From CAZYSK01 sp964649415 (GTDB lineage: Bacteria > Chloroflexota > Anaerolineae > B4-G1), in NCBI GenBank assembly GCA_964649415.1, contig CAZYSK010000016.1, positions 28,666 through 92,665 of the forward strand: a stretch of DNA of 64,000 bases, in the 5' to 3' direction. Made by a program: the position numbers and the translations under genes. Positions 41,949 through 53,500 of this stretch are shown here, piece after piece. Every line of letters starts with the position of its first letter. Within the stretch, counting starts at the first letter, position 1. The notes under the pieces are model-generated. The model was not told where the DNA came from, did not search any database, and worked only from the letters and a program-made list of their open reading frames with translations.

Positions 41949-44900
41949 TCAAGGGTAATTCCGCAGCGCCAGCGGCAAGCACACAGTGTAGGGGTTGACG
42001 ATAACGGTCTGCTGCACCGAATCTGACGTGCCCCCGCAGTTGACCACGGTCAGTTCCACGTCGTAGGCACGGTTGTCCCCGTAGGCGTGCGAGCCGACGA
42101 TGACCATGTCCGACACGCCGACCGGACCCTCCTGCGTGCCGTCACCGAAGTCCCAGGTGTAGTTGAAGGAGGGCGTACCGCTGGCTATCGTGGCCGTGAA
42201 GATGACCGTCTGGCCGATCCTCGGCGAGTCAGGGCTGTATGCGATGCCATCTTCCAGCGTGACCGGCACACAGTCAACGCTGCTCGTGTCCACCGCAGTG
42301 GCGAAGGTGGACGAGCCCTGCCACGTGGCCGTGATGACCGACACTGCGTGGCCGGTGGTGCCGGGTAGAGCCCCCACCGTGAGCGTGATCCCCACCGAAC
42401 CATATGGCTGCATACCCATCACAGGACCGGTTGGCTGCAGATCATAAGTCCAGCCGGATGGCACTTCGCTCACGTCAAACGCGACGTCCGCAGGCGCATT
42501 GCCCATATTCGTCAGTGTGTGTGTATAAACGACGGCCTCACCGGGCAGGATAGGGGCCTGCCTGCTCGGCGGTTCCAGGCTCAACTCCCGCAACAGGGCC
42601 ACCGTGGTGCTCACCGGTGCCCCAGCGACCACCCCCGCCGGGGTGATCACCGCCTGAGTGCAGGTAACGCCATAGGTCCAGTTGAGGAGCGTCGTTCCCG
42701 AGACGACATCGTCATCCACCCGGACGGTAAATGCAACAGGCTCCAGTTCACCCGCCGGGAGCAGCGCCTGAGTCCAAGTGACTGTGCGACCACCGCTGCC
42801 CAGAGCACACGAGTCGCCCCCCGTGCACCACCGGTACGTGGTACTCAGCGGCACCGTGTCGCTGATAACGAGACCGGTGGCGTCACCCAGCCCGGTATTG
42901 GACACGTTCAGTGTGTAAGTCAGCAATCGACGCGTGTACACCACGGGGGGCGCAGTCGTCTTGGTGATGCTCAGCGAAGGCAGTTGCACCGTGCTGACGA
43001 CGCGGGCGGCGTTGTCGCTCGCGTCCGGCTCCTCCGTGGTGGTCGTGATGCCGGCCGTGTTGGTCAGCACAGTACCGACCGGGATGGGCGTCGGCTCTCC
43101 CGGCCCCGGCAGCCAGATAGGTAGGCTGGCGGTGACCCAGACATGCCCACTGAGGCTCCGGCTCACCGGGGCCGTCAGCGTCCACGCGATGGCCTGTTCC
43201 ACGTGCTCCACGGTCGCGCCGGCCGACGTGGCAGACACAACATCGGTGACCAGGGCAGGCAACGTGTCTGTGACCACCACACCCTCGGCCCGCACCACAC
43301 CTGTGTTGGTGTAGTGGATGGTGTAGACGATGGTCTGGCCCGGCGAGCACGTCGGCCTGGCGTCCTTGCGGATGGCCAGATCCGGATAGCCGGTGGTGGC
43401 GGTGATGACAACCGGGGAAGCCACGTAGGCGCGCCCGTAGGTCTCAGCGCCCGGGACAGACGCGGGCACGGACGTGCCTCGAGCCTCGGCCGTAGCAGTC
43501 AGCGTCGTCGCTGGCCCGACCGCATCGCTCACCCGGGCGACGAAGGCCACCGCCTCTTGACCACCGGCACTGACGGTGTCAATCACGTCGGTGAACACCG
43601 TGCCGCCGGTGCCGCTCACGACCCAAGCGCCCTGCAGCGTATCCGTCACCGCCACCCCATGCAAAGCAGCCGTGCCAGGGTTGTCAACCGTCAGGGTGAT
43701 GAGTACGGCCTCGTCCATGCCCAGGTTCTCGCTCATCGCCGCCGTGTGGCTGAACACCAGCTCTGGCTCCGCCAGAGCCAGCACGTGCGCGTCGCTGACC
43801 GCGCGAGCCATGCCTATGGCTGAGCCCTCGGCGTAGGACACAGCGAGCGTGCTGGTGAGCCAATCACCAGCGGTGTTGTCCGCCAGGTTGAGAACCCGGC
43901 CGTTGAACGCGAGGGTCACGACCTCCGGTCCACCACAGGTCGCCGTCACCGTGCCCAGCGTCCAGGTGATCCCCCCCCCATCGGTCGAGAGGACCTGCTC
44001 CTCGACGGACGCGCCATTGACGGAGAGACTACCCACCACGTAGGTCAGCGCCGGTGTGGTAGATACCGTCCCACCGCCCTCGATCAGGCGCGGTAGCTCC
44101 TCCACGACCACAGGCCGGTAGGCGACGTGACCGGCCGGGACGGTGAACCGCGCCGTGTAGGTGACAGGCTCGCCGATAGTCACCTGTCCCTCGGGGGAAA
44201 CGGCCCCCTGGCCTTCCTGACCGGCAGCGCCCGCCGTGGTGTTCACCGTGATGGCCTGCGGGCCGACGGAGAAGACCGAGACCGGATCGCTGAGGGAAGC
44301 GGTGAAGGTGACCACCGTGCCGCTGGCCAGGTAGGGCGTCACGTTGGCTGAGTAGGTGATATACGCGCGGCTCCCGACACCCATATCGCCGGTCCACACG
44401 ATAGCCCGCTGGCCGGCATCGTATGCCCCGCTGCCGACCGTGGAGACGACTGTGTTCACGCCGTCTATGTAGTTGACGTCAGCCGGGAGATCATCGGTGA
44501 CCCGGATGCCGGTGATCGTGCTGCCCGCGACGTTCGTGAGCGTGAACGTATGCGTCACCACCTCGCAGGGAAGCAGATCAACGGGCGAGGCCCACCTGAA
44601 CGCGCGCAGCGGATACTGGTCAGCACCGACGTCAGGTGGAGCGACTCGGCCCTCGCCGTCTAGGTCCACGCTCACCCCAGCCCAGATTCCCGCGCCGACG
44701 GCCGCCGAGTCGCCCTTGACGTGGTAGTCGTTCAGCACCGGATCCATGAAGCTTGGGCTGCCGGCCAGGTCATGGGTCGTGCTAATCGCGCCGCCGCCCG
44801 AGGTGTCCGTATAGGTCACGGTGGCATCCCACAGCGTATAGTCCGTGGTGACGCTGGCCCCGCTGTCGGACGTGACGATACCCAGTGCATGGTCGACCAG

Positions 44901-47900
44901 GATAGTATTGGTCATCGCCAGGGTGAAATCGCCGACCCGCACCCCCTCGCCGCCGTTATCGGCCAGCGTGGTGTGGCGCAGATCGCCCCGGGCCTGGCTG
45001 CTACCCCACAGATACAAGCCACCACCACCCACACCAGACCGGTTGGCGGCAACGATATTGTTGGTCAGTGTGATGAGGTCACCGCTGCCCAGTTGGACTG
45101 ACACGCCGCCCCCTCTGTCACCGGCCCAGTTGTCCAGGAGCGCGTTACGCTCCAAGCGAACGCGGCCCGTGCCCGAGATGCACAAGCCGCCGCCCAAACC
45201 TGTGGCCGTGTTCGTGTAGATGCGGTTGCCCGCCAGCACGGCCTGCTCATTCTGCAGGAACACGCCGCCGCCCGACGCGCCACTGCCGGAGGCCGCGTTG
45301 CCGTAGACCTGAGCGTTGTACAGGGCCAGGGTACCGCCCTGCTGATAGATGCCACCACCGCTGCCACTGGCCTGATTGCTGTAGACCTGGGTGGCTGTGA
45401 CGGTGAGCCCGCCGCCCGAGACATAGACGCCACCGCCAGACCCGCCGCCGCTGGCTACGTTGTTGGTCACCCGGCTGTCGGAGAGCGTGAGTGTCCCGGC
45501 GCCGGCCGAGAGCCCCGCCCCGTCGCCGTTGACGAAGCCGTTGGCCAGGTAGAAGCCGTCCATGGTGACCGGCACAGTGCCAACGATACACGCGACGCGC
45601 CGGCTTCCCTGCCCATCCAGGATGCTCGGATGCCCCACGGGGTCGCGGACGGTCCAGCTACCGTCCGTGGTGTAGCCACCACGCAACGAGACGGGCTTGG
45701 CGATCAGCACGACGTCGCTGGCCGTGCCGGTGTAGGTGCCCTCCGCCACGTCCACCGTATCGCCGGCAAGCGCCTGATCCACAGCCTGCTGCACAGTCGC
45801 GCATGGCTTCCACGTCTCCAGGCAGTTGTTGTCCAGATCGGTGCTTGCCCCTGTCTGCGCCACGTAGCGCGTGCCCGGCACACCGTTGATCGTCATCCTC
45901 GTCGACGCGCTGCTGCGCACCTCGCCGAACACCTGCACGTCGGCATCGTTGACGATCTCTACGCCGGCCCCCAGCCAGGTGGTGATCTCGGCCGTATAGG
46001 TGATGTGGGCTGGCTGCCCGGTCGCGATATCGCCGGCCCAGGTAACGGTGCCCGACGCGTACCCGCACGCGCCGACGTCACACGCCAGCGTGCCGGCGAA
46101 GCTCAGGTAGGCATCCAGCGTATCGGTGAGCACCAGATCCTCCTGCTCACCCTCCAGCGTGAGCGTATAGGTGATCAGTTGCCCTGGATCGGCGCTGGCC
46201 GGGCCGTGCTTGACGATGGAGAGCGAGAACTCATCAGCGCCCACGTCCGGGAACTCCAACAGCGGGCGCAGGTCGCCGTCAATGTCCTCGCTCAGGCCGG
46301 TGTCCACCCCCTTCTCAATGGCGTCCGAGGCGATGGTGAGGTGGTAATTCATGCCATCGGGGTCGGAGAACGCCGCGTCGCCCTCATACTCAGGGGCACT
46401 GACGTACGTACCCACGTTGGCCGTGTTACTGTGCCAGAGCGTGTTGGACAGGCGCGCCGTGCTCCCTGCCGTCACGCTGACGCCCACCGTGTGGCTGAAG
46501 AAGAGCGTGTTGGTGAAGCCAGCCGTGCCGCCGACGACCGCGCCCGCGAATCCGTTGCGCGCGAAGGTGTCGTGCACCACCCTGCCCGCGCCTTGCGTGC
46601 TCCGCAGCCCGGCCCCGTCGTTGTGGGCGATGACGCTGTTGACCAGGTGATACGTCCCGTTCACCACGCCCACGCCGTCACCGGTGTTCTCGTACACCCA
46701 ACTGCGCTTGAGTGTCAGATCGCCACCCCAAACGCGAACGCCATCCGCGCCAGAGTGGACGCGGCAACGGCTGATGACGGCCGTGGCCGTGTAGACGGCC
46801 ACGCCTGGGTCGCCGCCCTCGACGTTCAGGCCCGCCAACGCCACCGCTTCCGTCACCGCTTCGGTGACGACCACACCGATGCCCCCACTCGGAGCGCTCA
46901 GCGTACTCGTGTATGCGTCTGGATTCTGATCCCAGTTGTCAGGATTGTAGCCACCGGTGAGCGTGATGACCTTATCCAGGCTCACCACCTGTCCGATTCC
47001 CGTGTAGGTACCGGCGGCCACCCGCACCTCGTCTCCCTCCAGCGCCTGGGTCACCGCGTACTGGACCGTGCGGCAAGGACGGGCTGTCCGCAGGCAGTTG
47101 TTACCTGCATCGTCACCACCCGTGCTCACGTGGCGCGGCCCCGGCACCGCAGTGACCTCGGCCACCACCACGGACGCGGGCGCATGATCCACCCAGGCCG
47201 TGTTCGTGATCCACGTGCCGGCCATCAGCCAGTCCGTGATCCGTGCAGTGAACGTGATGAGGGCCCGCGTGGCGGGGGAGACCGTGCCCTCCCAGAGGAC
47301 TGTGCGGGCGTCCGGGTCATAGCTGCCCACGCCGGTCTCGGTGTACAGAGCGACGTAGTCCAGGTAGGGGTGCAGCGTGTCGGTGACCACGACGTCGCGA
47401 GAGATGTCGCCGACGTTGCTCACCACGACGGTGTAGGTGATAGCCGCGTCGGGAGCAGGCTCGCCAAGCACCAGCTTGGCGCTCGACAGGCCACTCTCGT
47501 ACGCGCCCACGTCCGTGCGACCACCCGCCGGCAGCGGGCGCGAGTTGCCGTCCCGGTCCAGGTCCGGCAGATCCCCATCAGGGTCGCCCGCGTCTATCGC
47601 CGGCGAGCCGAGCTGCAGGTGGAAATCCCCACCTGCGGGGTCCACGAGACGCGGGGCAGCGGAGAAATCGTGGGTGCCCGTGAGCACGCCGCCGGCGTAG
47701 TCGGCCGGGCTGTTGCCCCACACGTTGTTATAGTCCAGCGCGCCGACGCTCCCGTAGATCCCGTAGTTCACACTGCCCACGACGATGGTGTTGCTGACGA
47801 CCGGCGAGCCGCCCGCCAGATACAAGCCACCGCCTTCGCCCGCATCGTTGTCGTAGAACGTGTTGTTCCACACCAGCGAAGCACCCGTGCTACAATACAG

Positions 47901-50387
47901 TCCCCCGCCATCTCCCTCCGGCGCAGCGCTGTTGCCATAGAGCACGTTGTTCCATATGCGCGGGCTGCCCCCAGCGACGTAGAGACCGGCACCGTCCTGG
48001 GCCACGTTGGCGTACACGCTGTTGCGCTGCAGGGCCGGCGCGCCACCGCCCTCGTAGTACACGCCGCCGCCACGGCCACCCTGAGCCGTGTTGCTGTAGA
48101 TCCGGTTCGCCTGCACCGTTGGCACAGCCCCGGCGACGTACACGCCCGCTCCATCGCCCTCCACGTAGCCCCGCCGCAGATGGAAGCCCGCAATCGTGGG
48201 CGTGATGTCTTCCCCAACGACGACGAGTACGCGCCCCTGCCCACCCGCGTCGAGCACCGTCTCGCGGGCGACCGGGTCGGAACTGGCCCAATCGTCGCTG
48301 GTGTACCCGCCGCGCAGCGCGATCGGCTTGTCCACGTGAACCACCGACGTGTACCCGCCCGTGGACCGAACGCCTGTGTAGACTCCCTGGGCAACGAGCA
48401 CGTCGTCCCCGCTCACGGCCTGGCCCACGCCCTGCTGAACCGTCGCACACGGGCCGTACTCGTAGGGTGCTAGACAGCTGTTGTTGTCGTCGGTCCCGCC
48501 CGGCGCTACGTAGCGCACGCCGCTGATGGGCGTGACGAGGGTGTAATCGTTCGCCACGATCTGCTGCCCCGCAAAGGCGACGATCACCTGCGTCTGCTCG
48601 GTCTCCCCGGCCGCTGCGTGCGTGGGGAGCAACACGGTCACGATCACCGGGGTGTAGGCCTCCCCGGGCCCCAAATCGGCGACGCGCACAGGGCTCACAG
48701 ACGCGTTGGCAAACTCACTCCAGGTGGTCAGATCGAACGTCTCGGTGTAGTTGCCCGTGTTTGTCAGCGTGTGCCGGTAGACAATCGGATCGCCCGCCTG
48801 GCCCTCCCCATAGTAATTGGGCGCGAGAATCGCCCCGGGCGCATAGGGCACCGTGCTCGTGTCCACGGCGGTATCGTAGACCGTCGCGGTGAGCTGCGAT
48901 GTGGCCGTTATGACGAGGACGTCGCGCGTGCCACTCAGCGTCTCTGACCCCGTCAGCGGCACGCCGATGGTCGCCGTCACCCAGGCCGCGCCCCCAGGTG
49001 GCAGGGTGTTGACCGCGGTCGGGATCACCGTCGCCCAACCCAGGTCGCTGGCGTAGGTGATGGCGTACGAGTCGCTGACGCCTCCGGTGTTGCTCAGCGC
49101 GTGGACGCGCGTGATGACCGCCCCGGGGGCCACGCTCGACACCCAGTCCGGCGCGAGCGTCACGTGGGGTCGTCGCAGCGTGGTGGTGTCCACCGCCGTG
49201 GCCCACGCCGTCGGGCTGAACTGCGACGTCGCCGTGATCAACGTCCAGTTAGTCAGCGTGTAGACGTCGTGGGGCACGGCCACCGTGACCTGGATAGTCG
49301 CCGTGAGGCTATCTCCACCCACGGCCACCGCGACCGGCTGCTCGCCTTGCCCATCGACGTACACGTCCCATCCGTGCTCGTTCTGCCAGGTCAGGTCGAA
49401 CGTGTCGGTGTAGTTGCCGCTGTTGATCAGCGTGTGCGTGTAGGACAGGCTGAGATCCGCGCCAAGGGCCGGCTGGGTCACCACCGCCGTGTTGTGCGGC
49501 ACCAGGGCCACCCCCGGCACCTGATTGACGATACTCGTGTCAACGACGCCGTCGGAGGGCCAGCCTTCGTCGCGGACGGCAGTGATCACCGTCGTCTCCA
49601 CCAGCAGGTTGCTCGTGTCCATGGGAGGCACGGTGACGTAGAAGTTACGCGTGACGGACTCCCCCGGTTGCAGGAGCACGGGGGCCGGGACAGCCACGTC
49701 GAAGCCCTGGCTGCTATGGCTGATGAAGTCGAAGGTGTCCATGCAGTTGCCGGTGTTGGTCAAGCGGTGGGTATAGCTGATGACCACCTCCTGGCTCGGA
49801 TCGGAGCGGGCATTGCGGGTCTCGTCGTGAACGAAGTCCACCCCGTACTGCCTCAACACGGACGTCTTGTCCACCACGGTGTCGCTGACGATCTGCCCCA
49901 TATACAGGCCCGCGTAGGAGGTCGCACGGACCAGCGTCGTGTTCGACATGGTGCAGGTGGCATCGTCGGGGATGGTCACCTCCACGGTGACCGACATGGC
50001 CTGGCCCTGCAACAGGCTGACCTCGACCGGCTGTTCCGTGGTTCCGTTCACCGTCACCGACCAGTCGGGCTCGGTCTGCCAGGTCAGCGCGATGGTGTTG
50101 TCGTGGTAGTTGCCGTCGTTGGTCAGGGTGTGCTCGTATGTGACGGGACCCAGGTCAGGTCTTCCGCTATCGCTCTCGTCCGCCACGAACGTCAGGGCCG
50201 GGTGCTGGTTGATGACCAACGTGTGGTTGGCCACAGGCTGCACCGCGGCGTCGCCTCGCGACACGGCGGTCACGATCGCTGCGTCAACCATCAGTTCATC
50301 GGTCTCAGCTGCCAGTACCGTGACGTCGAAGCAGATCATCCGCTCCTCAAACGGTCCCAGCGTGGCCGGGCTGGGGTCGATGCTCAC
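41949..50387 (-). CDS. 3' part of a giant surface protein gene (2,812 codons), separated from the 5' part by one in-frame TGA
   Basis: The frame is open from 50519, immediately after the TGA at 50520-50522. The GTG at 50387 is the first likely start, but there is no signal peptide and the residues before it already belong to an Ig-like repeat (VLVNEGNYTDTFDFEW), so independent translation is unlikely. In order: six or so Ig-like repeats of the form HTLTNxGNYTDTFDLTW; three beta-helix modules starting near 48515, 47135 and 45870, each opening with a RYVAxxG...NNCL...PCxTVQ block and closing with a DVGAYES/DVGADEF-type anchor segment; DUF11-like repeats (44.5-42.6 kb); and a final PKD domain (YTWDFGDGTQEG). 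It ends TVCLPLALRNYP. A secreted adhesin-type protein is inferred. Confidence 0.82.
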   Translation of the reverse strand: MSIDPSPATLGPFEERMICFDVTVLAAETDELMVDAAIVTAVSRGDAAVQPVANHTLVINQHPALTFVADESDSGRPDLGPVTYEHTLTNDGNYHDNTIALTWQTEPDWSVTVNGTTEQPVEVSLLQGQAMSVTVEVTIPDDATCTMSNTTLVRATSYAGLYMGQIVSDTVVDKTSVLRQYGVDFVHDETRNARSDPSQEVVISYTHRLTNTGNCMDTFDFISHSSQGFDVAVPAPVLLQPGESVTRNFYVTVPPMDTSNLLVETTVITAVRDEGWPSDGVVDTSIVNQVPGVALVPHNTAVVTQPALGADLSLSYTHTLINSGNYTDTFDLTWQNEHGWDVYVDGQGEQPVAVAVGGDSLTATIQVTVAVPHDVYTLTNWTLITATSQFSPTAWATAVDTTTLRRPHVTLAPDWVSSVAPGAVITRVHALSNTGGVSDSYAITYASDLGWATVIPTAVNTLPPGGAAWVTATIGVPLTGSETLSGTRDVLVITATSQLTATVYDTAVDTSTVPYAPGAILAPNYYGEGQAGDPIVYRHTLTNTGNYTETFDLTTWSEFANASVSPVRVADLGPGEAYTPVIVTVLLPTHAAAGETEQTQVIVAFAGQQIVANDYTLVTPISGVRYVAPGGTDDNNSCLAPYEYGPCATVQQGVGQAVSGDDVLVAQGVYTGVRSTGGYTSVVHVDKPIALRGGYTSDDWASSDPVARETVLDAGGQGRVLVVVGEDITPTIAGFHLRRGYVEGDGAGVYVAGAVPTVQANRIYSNTAQGGRGGGVYYEGGGAPALQRNSVYANVAQDGAGLYVAGGSPRIWNNVLYGNSAAPEGDGGGLYCSTGASLVWNNTFYDNDAGEGGGLYLAGGSPVVSNTIVVGSVNYGIYGSVGALDYNNVWGNSPADYAGGVLTGTHDFSAAPRLVDPAGGDFHLQLGSPAIDAGDPDGDLPDLDRDGNSRPLPAGGRTDVGAYESGLSSAKLVLGEPAPDAAITYTVVVSNVGDISRDVVVTDTLHPYLDYVALYTETGVGSYDPDARTVLWEGTVSPATRALITFTARITDWLMAGTWITNTAWVDHAPASVVVAEVTAVPGPRHVSTGGDDAGNNCLRTARPCRTVQYAVTQALEGDEVRVAAGTYTGIGQVVSLDKVITLTGGYNPDNWDQNPDAYTSTLSAPSGGIGVVVTEAVTEAVALAGLNVEGGDPGVAVYTATAVISRCRVHSGADGVRVWGGDLTLKRSWVYENTGDGVGVVNGTYHLVNSVIAHNDGAGLRSTQGAGRVVHDTFARNGFAGAVVGGTAGFTNTLFFSHTVGVSVTAGSTARLSNTLWHSNTANVGTYVSAPEYEGDAAFSDPDGMNYHLTIASDAIEKGVDTGLSEDIDGDLRPLLEFPDVGADEFSLSIVKHGPASADPGQLITYTLTLEGEQEDLVLTDTLDAYLSFAGTLACDVGACGYASGTVTWAGDIATGQPAHITYTAEITTWLGAGVEIVNDADVQVFGEVRSSASTRMTINGVPGTRYVAQTGASTDLDNNCLETWKPCATVQQAVDQALAGDTVDVAEGTYTGTASDVVLIAKPVSLRGGYTTDGSWTVRDPVGHPSILDGQGSRRVACIVGTVPVTMDGFYLANGFVNGDGAGLSAGAGTLTLSDSRVTNNVASGGGSGGGVYVSGGGLTVTATQVYSNQASGSGGGIYQQGGTLALYNAQVYGNAASGSGASGGGVFLQNEQAVLAGNRIYTNTATGLGGGLCISGTGRVRLERNALLDNWAGDRGGGVSVQLGSGDLITLTNNIVAANRSGVGGGGLYLWGSSQARGDLRHTTLADNGGEGVRVGDFTLAMTNTILVDHALGIVTSDSGASVTTDYTLWDATVTYTDTSGGGAISTTHDLAGSPSFMDPVLNDYHVKGDSAAVGAGIWAGVSVDLDGEGRVAPPDVGADQYPLRAFRWASPVDLLPCEVVTHTFTLTNVAGSTITGIRVTDDLPADVNYIDGVNTVVSTVGSGAYDAGQRAIVWTGDMGVGSRAYITYSANVTPYLASGTVVTFTASLSDPVSVFSVGPQAITVNTTAGAAGQEGQGAVSPEGQVTIGEPVTYTARFTVPAGHVAYRPVVVEELPRLIEGGGTVSTTPALTYVVGSLSVNGASVEEQVLSTDGGGITWTLGTVTATCGGPEVVTLAFNGRVLNLADNTAGDWLTSTLAVSYAEGSAIGMARAVSDAHVLALAEPELVFSHTAAMSENLGMDEAVLITLTVDNPGTAALHGVAVTDTLQGAWVVSGTGGTVFTDVIDTVSAGGQEAVAFVARVSDAVGPATTLTATAEARGTSVPASVPGAETYGRAYVASPVVITATTGYPDLAIRKDARPTCSPGQTIVYTIHYTNTGVVRAEGVVVTDTLPALVTDVVSATSAGATVEHVEQAIAWTLTAPVSRSLSGHVWVTASLPIWLPGPGEPTPIPVGTVLTNTAGITTTTEEPDASDNAARVVSTVQLPSLSITKTTAPPVVYTRRLLTYTLNVSNTGLGDATGLVISDTVPLSTTYRWCTGGDSCALGSGGRTVTWTQALLPAGELEPVAFTVRVDDDVVSGTTLLNWTYGVTCTQAVITPAGVVAGAPVSTTVALLRELSLEPPSRQAPILPGEAVVYTHTLTNMGNAPADVAFDVSEVPSGWTYDLQPTGPVMGMQPYGSVGITLTVGALPGTTGHAVSVITATWQGSSTFATAVDTSSVDCVPVTLEDGIAYSPDSPRIGQTVIFTATIASGTPSFNYTWDFGDGTQEGPVGVSDMVIVGSHAYGDNRAYDVELTVVNCGGTSDSVQQTVIVNPYTVCLPLALRNYP

Positions 50388-50519
50388 GGGCCACGGTTCG
50401 TCCGCGTCCCACTCGAAGTCAAACGTGTCGGTGTAGTTGCCCTCGTTGACCAGGACCTGGCAGAAGCTGGCCGTTGTCTCGCTTGCAGGGTTCGAACCGA
50501 ACCGGTACCAGCGGTTCGT

Positions 50520-53500
50520 TCAGCCCTTCCACGACGCGCCGTAGGTGCGGCTTATGGTTGTGGTGTTCATCGCCGCATCGCTCTCGTCCGCGTTGATCGT
50601 CGATGTCGCCGTGACGACGGTCGTGTCTATCGTACTCCCGACCGCCTGCGCCGGAATCCGTATCCGTACCTCTATCTCGTCGGCCTCACCAGGCCCCACC
50701 TCCACGGGCTGGGGGGGGGTCACGTCCCAATCCTCGCTGCTGTGCGCCGATATGGCGAAGGTGTCCGTGTAGTTGCCGCTGTTCGTCACCGTGTGATAGT
50801 AGTATATCGTCGCGCCGGAATCCGCGCCCAGAGCGTTGTCCGGCTCCAACGTCACGCCCAAGCGCCGGTACTCGTCGGCGCCGATGTCGGGCGCAGGTCC
50901 CATCTTGCGGGGCTGCCCCTCGAAGTCCTCCGTCACCACCGTGTCATCGCCCTCGTTGACGCAAGGCGATGTGTACCAGACGTGGAAGTTGCGGGAGGCC
51001 GCGTTCACGAACTGCGGATCCTCCCCAGGGAAGATGCTGCTGGGCCCGGGGGTCGCGCCGGTGTAGTCGCCGTTCGTGTTGTTCCACACGTCGTTGTAGT
51101 CCAGATCCGCGCCGGCGGCCTGGCTGTTGACGCCGCCCCCGCTGCTGGCAGCCGTGTTCTCGGCGACAATCGCGTTCTTGACACTCGGGCTGCCGCTCCC
51201 GGCCAGGAAGATGCCACCGCCGCGATCGGCGGCATTGCCGTAGATCGTATCGTGCCAGATGCGCGCGCTCCCGCCGGCCACGTACACGCCGCCGCCATCC
51301 ACGCCCGCCACGTTGTCGTACACCGTGTTGCTCCAGAAGCCCGGGCTGCCGGCCGCGCTGGAGAAACCGCCGCCCCGGGGGGCCGTGTTAAAGGCCAGCG
51401 CGTTCTGCTCCAGCGTGGGGTTTCCCAGTTCGTTGTGGATACCGCCGCCATAGGCACCCGCCGTGTTGCCACTGATGACGTTGCTCCGGACAACCGGCGA
51501 GCCTGAACTGTAGATGTACACCCCACCACCGGAACCGGCCGTCGCGCCACCCTGAATCACGAACCCCTCCACCGTCGGCGCGCCGAAGATGTAGAACACC
51601 CGGCCAGCACCTTGAGCGTCCACGATGGTCGGATATTCCTGAGGATAGGACACCTCCCAGGCGTTAAAACCTCCGGCCGTATAGCCGCCGCGGAGCGTGA
51701 TGTTCTTGTTAAGCGTGACGTTATGCTCGTAGTAGGTGCCCTCCGCCACCTTAACCAGGTCGCCGGTGACCGCCTGCTCCACCGCGTGATCGATGGTGCG
51801 GCAGGGCGCATCGGACACCAGGCAGTTGTTCAATCCATCGCTGCCGTTCGTCGCCACGTAGCGCTCGCCGGTGGTGTGGTTCACCTCGATGGTATCGGTC
51901 ACCACCGCCGACACGCCGCTGAGGGGATTGAGGCTGCTGGCAGTCACAACCACTGTCTCAACCAACCCGCCCGGCGCGGTGGCGGGCACGTTCACCGTGA
52001 CCCACAACGTGGTCGTAATCCCGGGGCCCAGCGCCACGTCCTGCGTCGGCGTGAGCACAGACCAGCCATACGCACTGGTGTGCGAGATGACAAATGTATC
52101 GGGGGCGTTGCCTGTGTTCGCCAGCGTGTGCAAGTAGGCCTTCGCCTCGCCCGGGTTCATGGACTCCGCGTACGGAGGCGTCAGCGAGACGCCCGGGTTC
52201 CAGTTGACCAGGGTCGTGTTGCTCACCACGTCGACCGCCGCGTCGTTGAGCTGCGACGTGGCCGTGACAATGACGGTCGCGACCGTGTCGCTGACGGCAT
52301 CGGCGGGCACGTCGAGCGTGATAGGTGCCTCCTCCCGCTGTCCCGGCGCAAGCGTGAAGATCTGCGTGTAGTGCACCTGCCAGCCTGTGCCCAGGCCGCT
52401 GGTGATCAACTCGTGGTGCAACACGTAGACGTCATCGACGCTGCCGGTGTTGGTCAGAACGTGCGGATGGATGGTAGACAGGCCGGGCGTGCCCGTCATC
52501 GTGCTCGAGTGGGGCTCGAAGTCCACGTCAGGATAGGAAACGCTCTCGTCAGCGCCGATGTCGTACCAGCCGCCCGCCGGCAGCGGCCGCGCGTCTCCTT
52601 CGAAGTCCAACGCCAGCCCCGTCGCCGGGTCACCGTGGTGCACACAGGGGGAGTCGGCTAACAGATGGAAATCGCCCCCGGCGGCATCCACAAAATGCGG
52701 GTCTGCCTGCATGTCGGTCTCGCCGGCGCTCACGTTGACGTAGTTGCCGCCCGTGTTCTGCCACACGTCATTGTATGCCAGGGATGGGACAGCGCCTACT
52801 GCAGCGAAAAGGCCGCCGCCAGAGGCCGCCGCGTTGCTCACGACAATGGTGTTGCTGATCACCGGGGAACCCGGGCCCAGATAAACGGCGCCGCCGTCCT
52901 GCGCGGCCGTGTTGCTGACGAAGGTGTTGTTGGTCAGCCGGGGGCTGCCTCCGGCAGACCCAAACCCACCTCCGTCGTCATCAGCCTGGTTCGCGTAGAA
53001 CACGACGTTCTGAATCGTGGGGTCTAGCGCCGTCGCCACGTAAAGGCCGCCGCCGGACGTTGCCTGCCCCTCACGGACGATGAAGCCATCCACCGTCACC
53101 GCACCGGTACCGGTGATGTAGACCCCGCGCCCCAACCCATCAGCGTCGAGGACCGTCTGGGAACTGGGCGTGGCCCAATTGGTGAGTGTGTACCCCCCGT
53201 GCAGTGTGAGCGCCTTGCTGATGTAGACCGTCTGAAGGACTGTCGCGCCGCCGTCCTGGCGTGACGACACCCCCTGACACACGCCAGCGACCCGTACCTC
53301 CCCACCGGTGGGCGCTATGTCAACCGCCGCCTGCACGTCAGTGTATACCTGACCCGCATCACCAATCCGGGCAAAACACGTGCCAGAGCGGAACTCGTAG
53401 GCCCCCACGTCGGCCCGGGAGCCAATGGGGCGCGCCACACCGTCGTAGTCGCCGTCTGGATAGCTACCCGAGTTCGGGTCGGCAGCGCCGATACAGGGCG

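Noticed and set aside
45630..48473. A 947-residue + strand ORF and similar long ORFs opposite the giant gene (e.g. 49101-51506)
   Set aside because: They are antisense shadows of a high-GC repeat-rich gene: Arg/His/Val-biased, without SD, motifs or signal peptide.
50520..50522. TGA as selenocysteine or a reassigned codon
   Set aside because: TGA ends many ordinary genes here (e.g. the permease, copA). The context is a structural repeat with no redox motif, and no selenocysteine-insertion hairpin is evident right after it.
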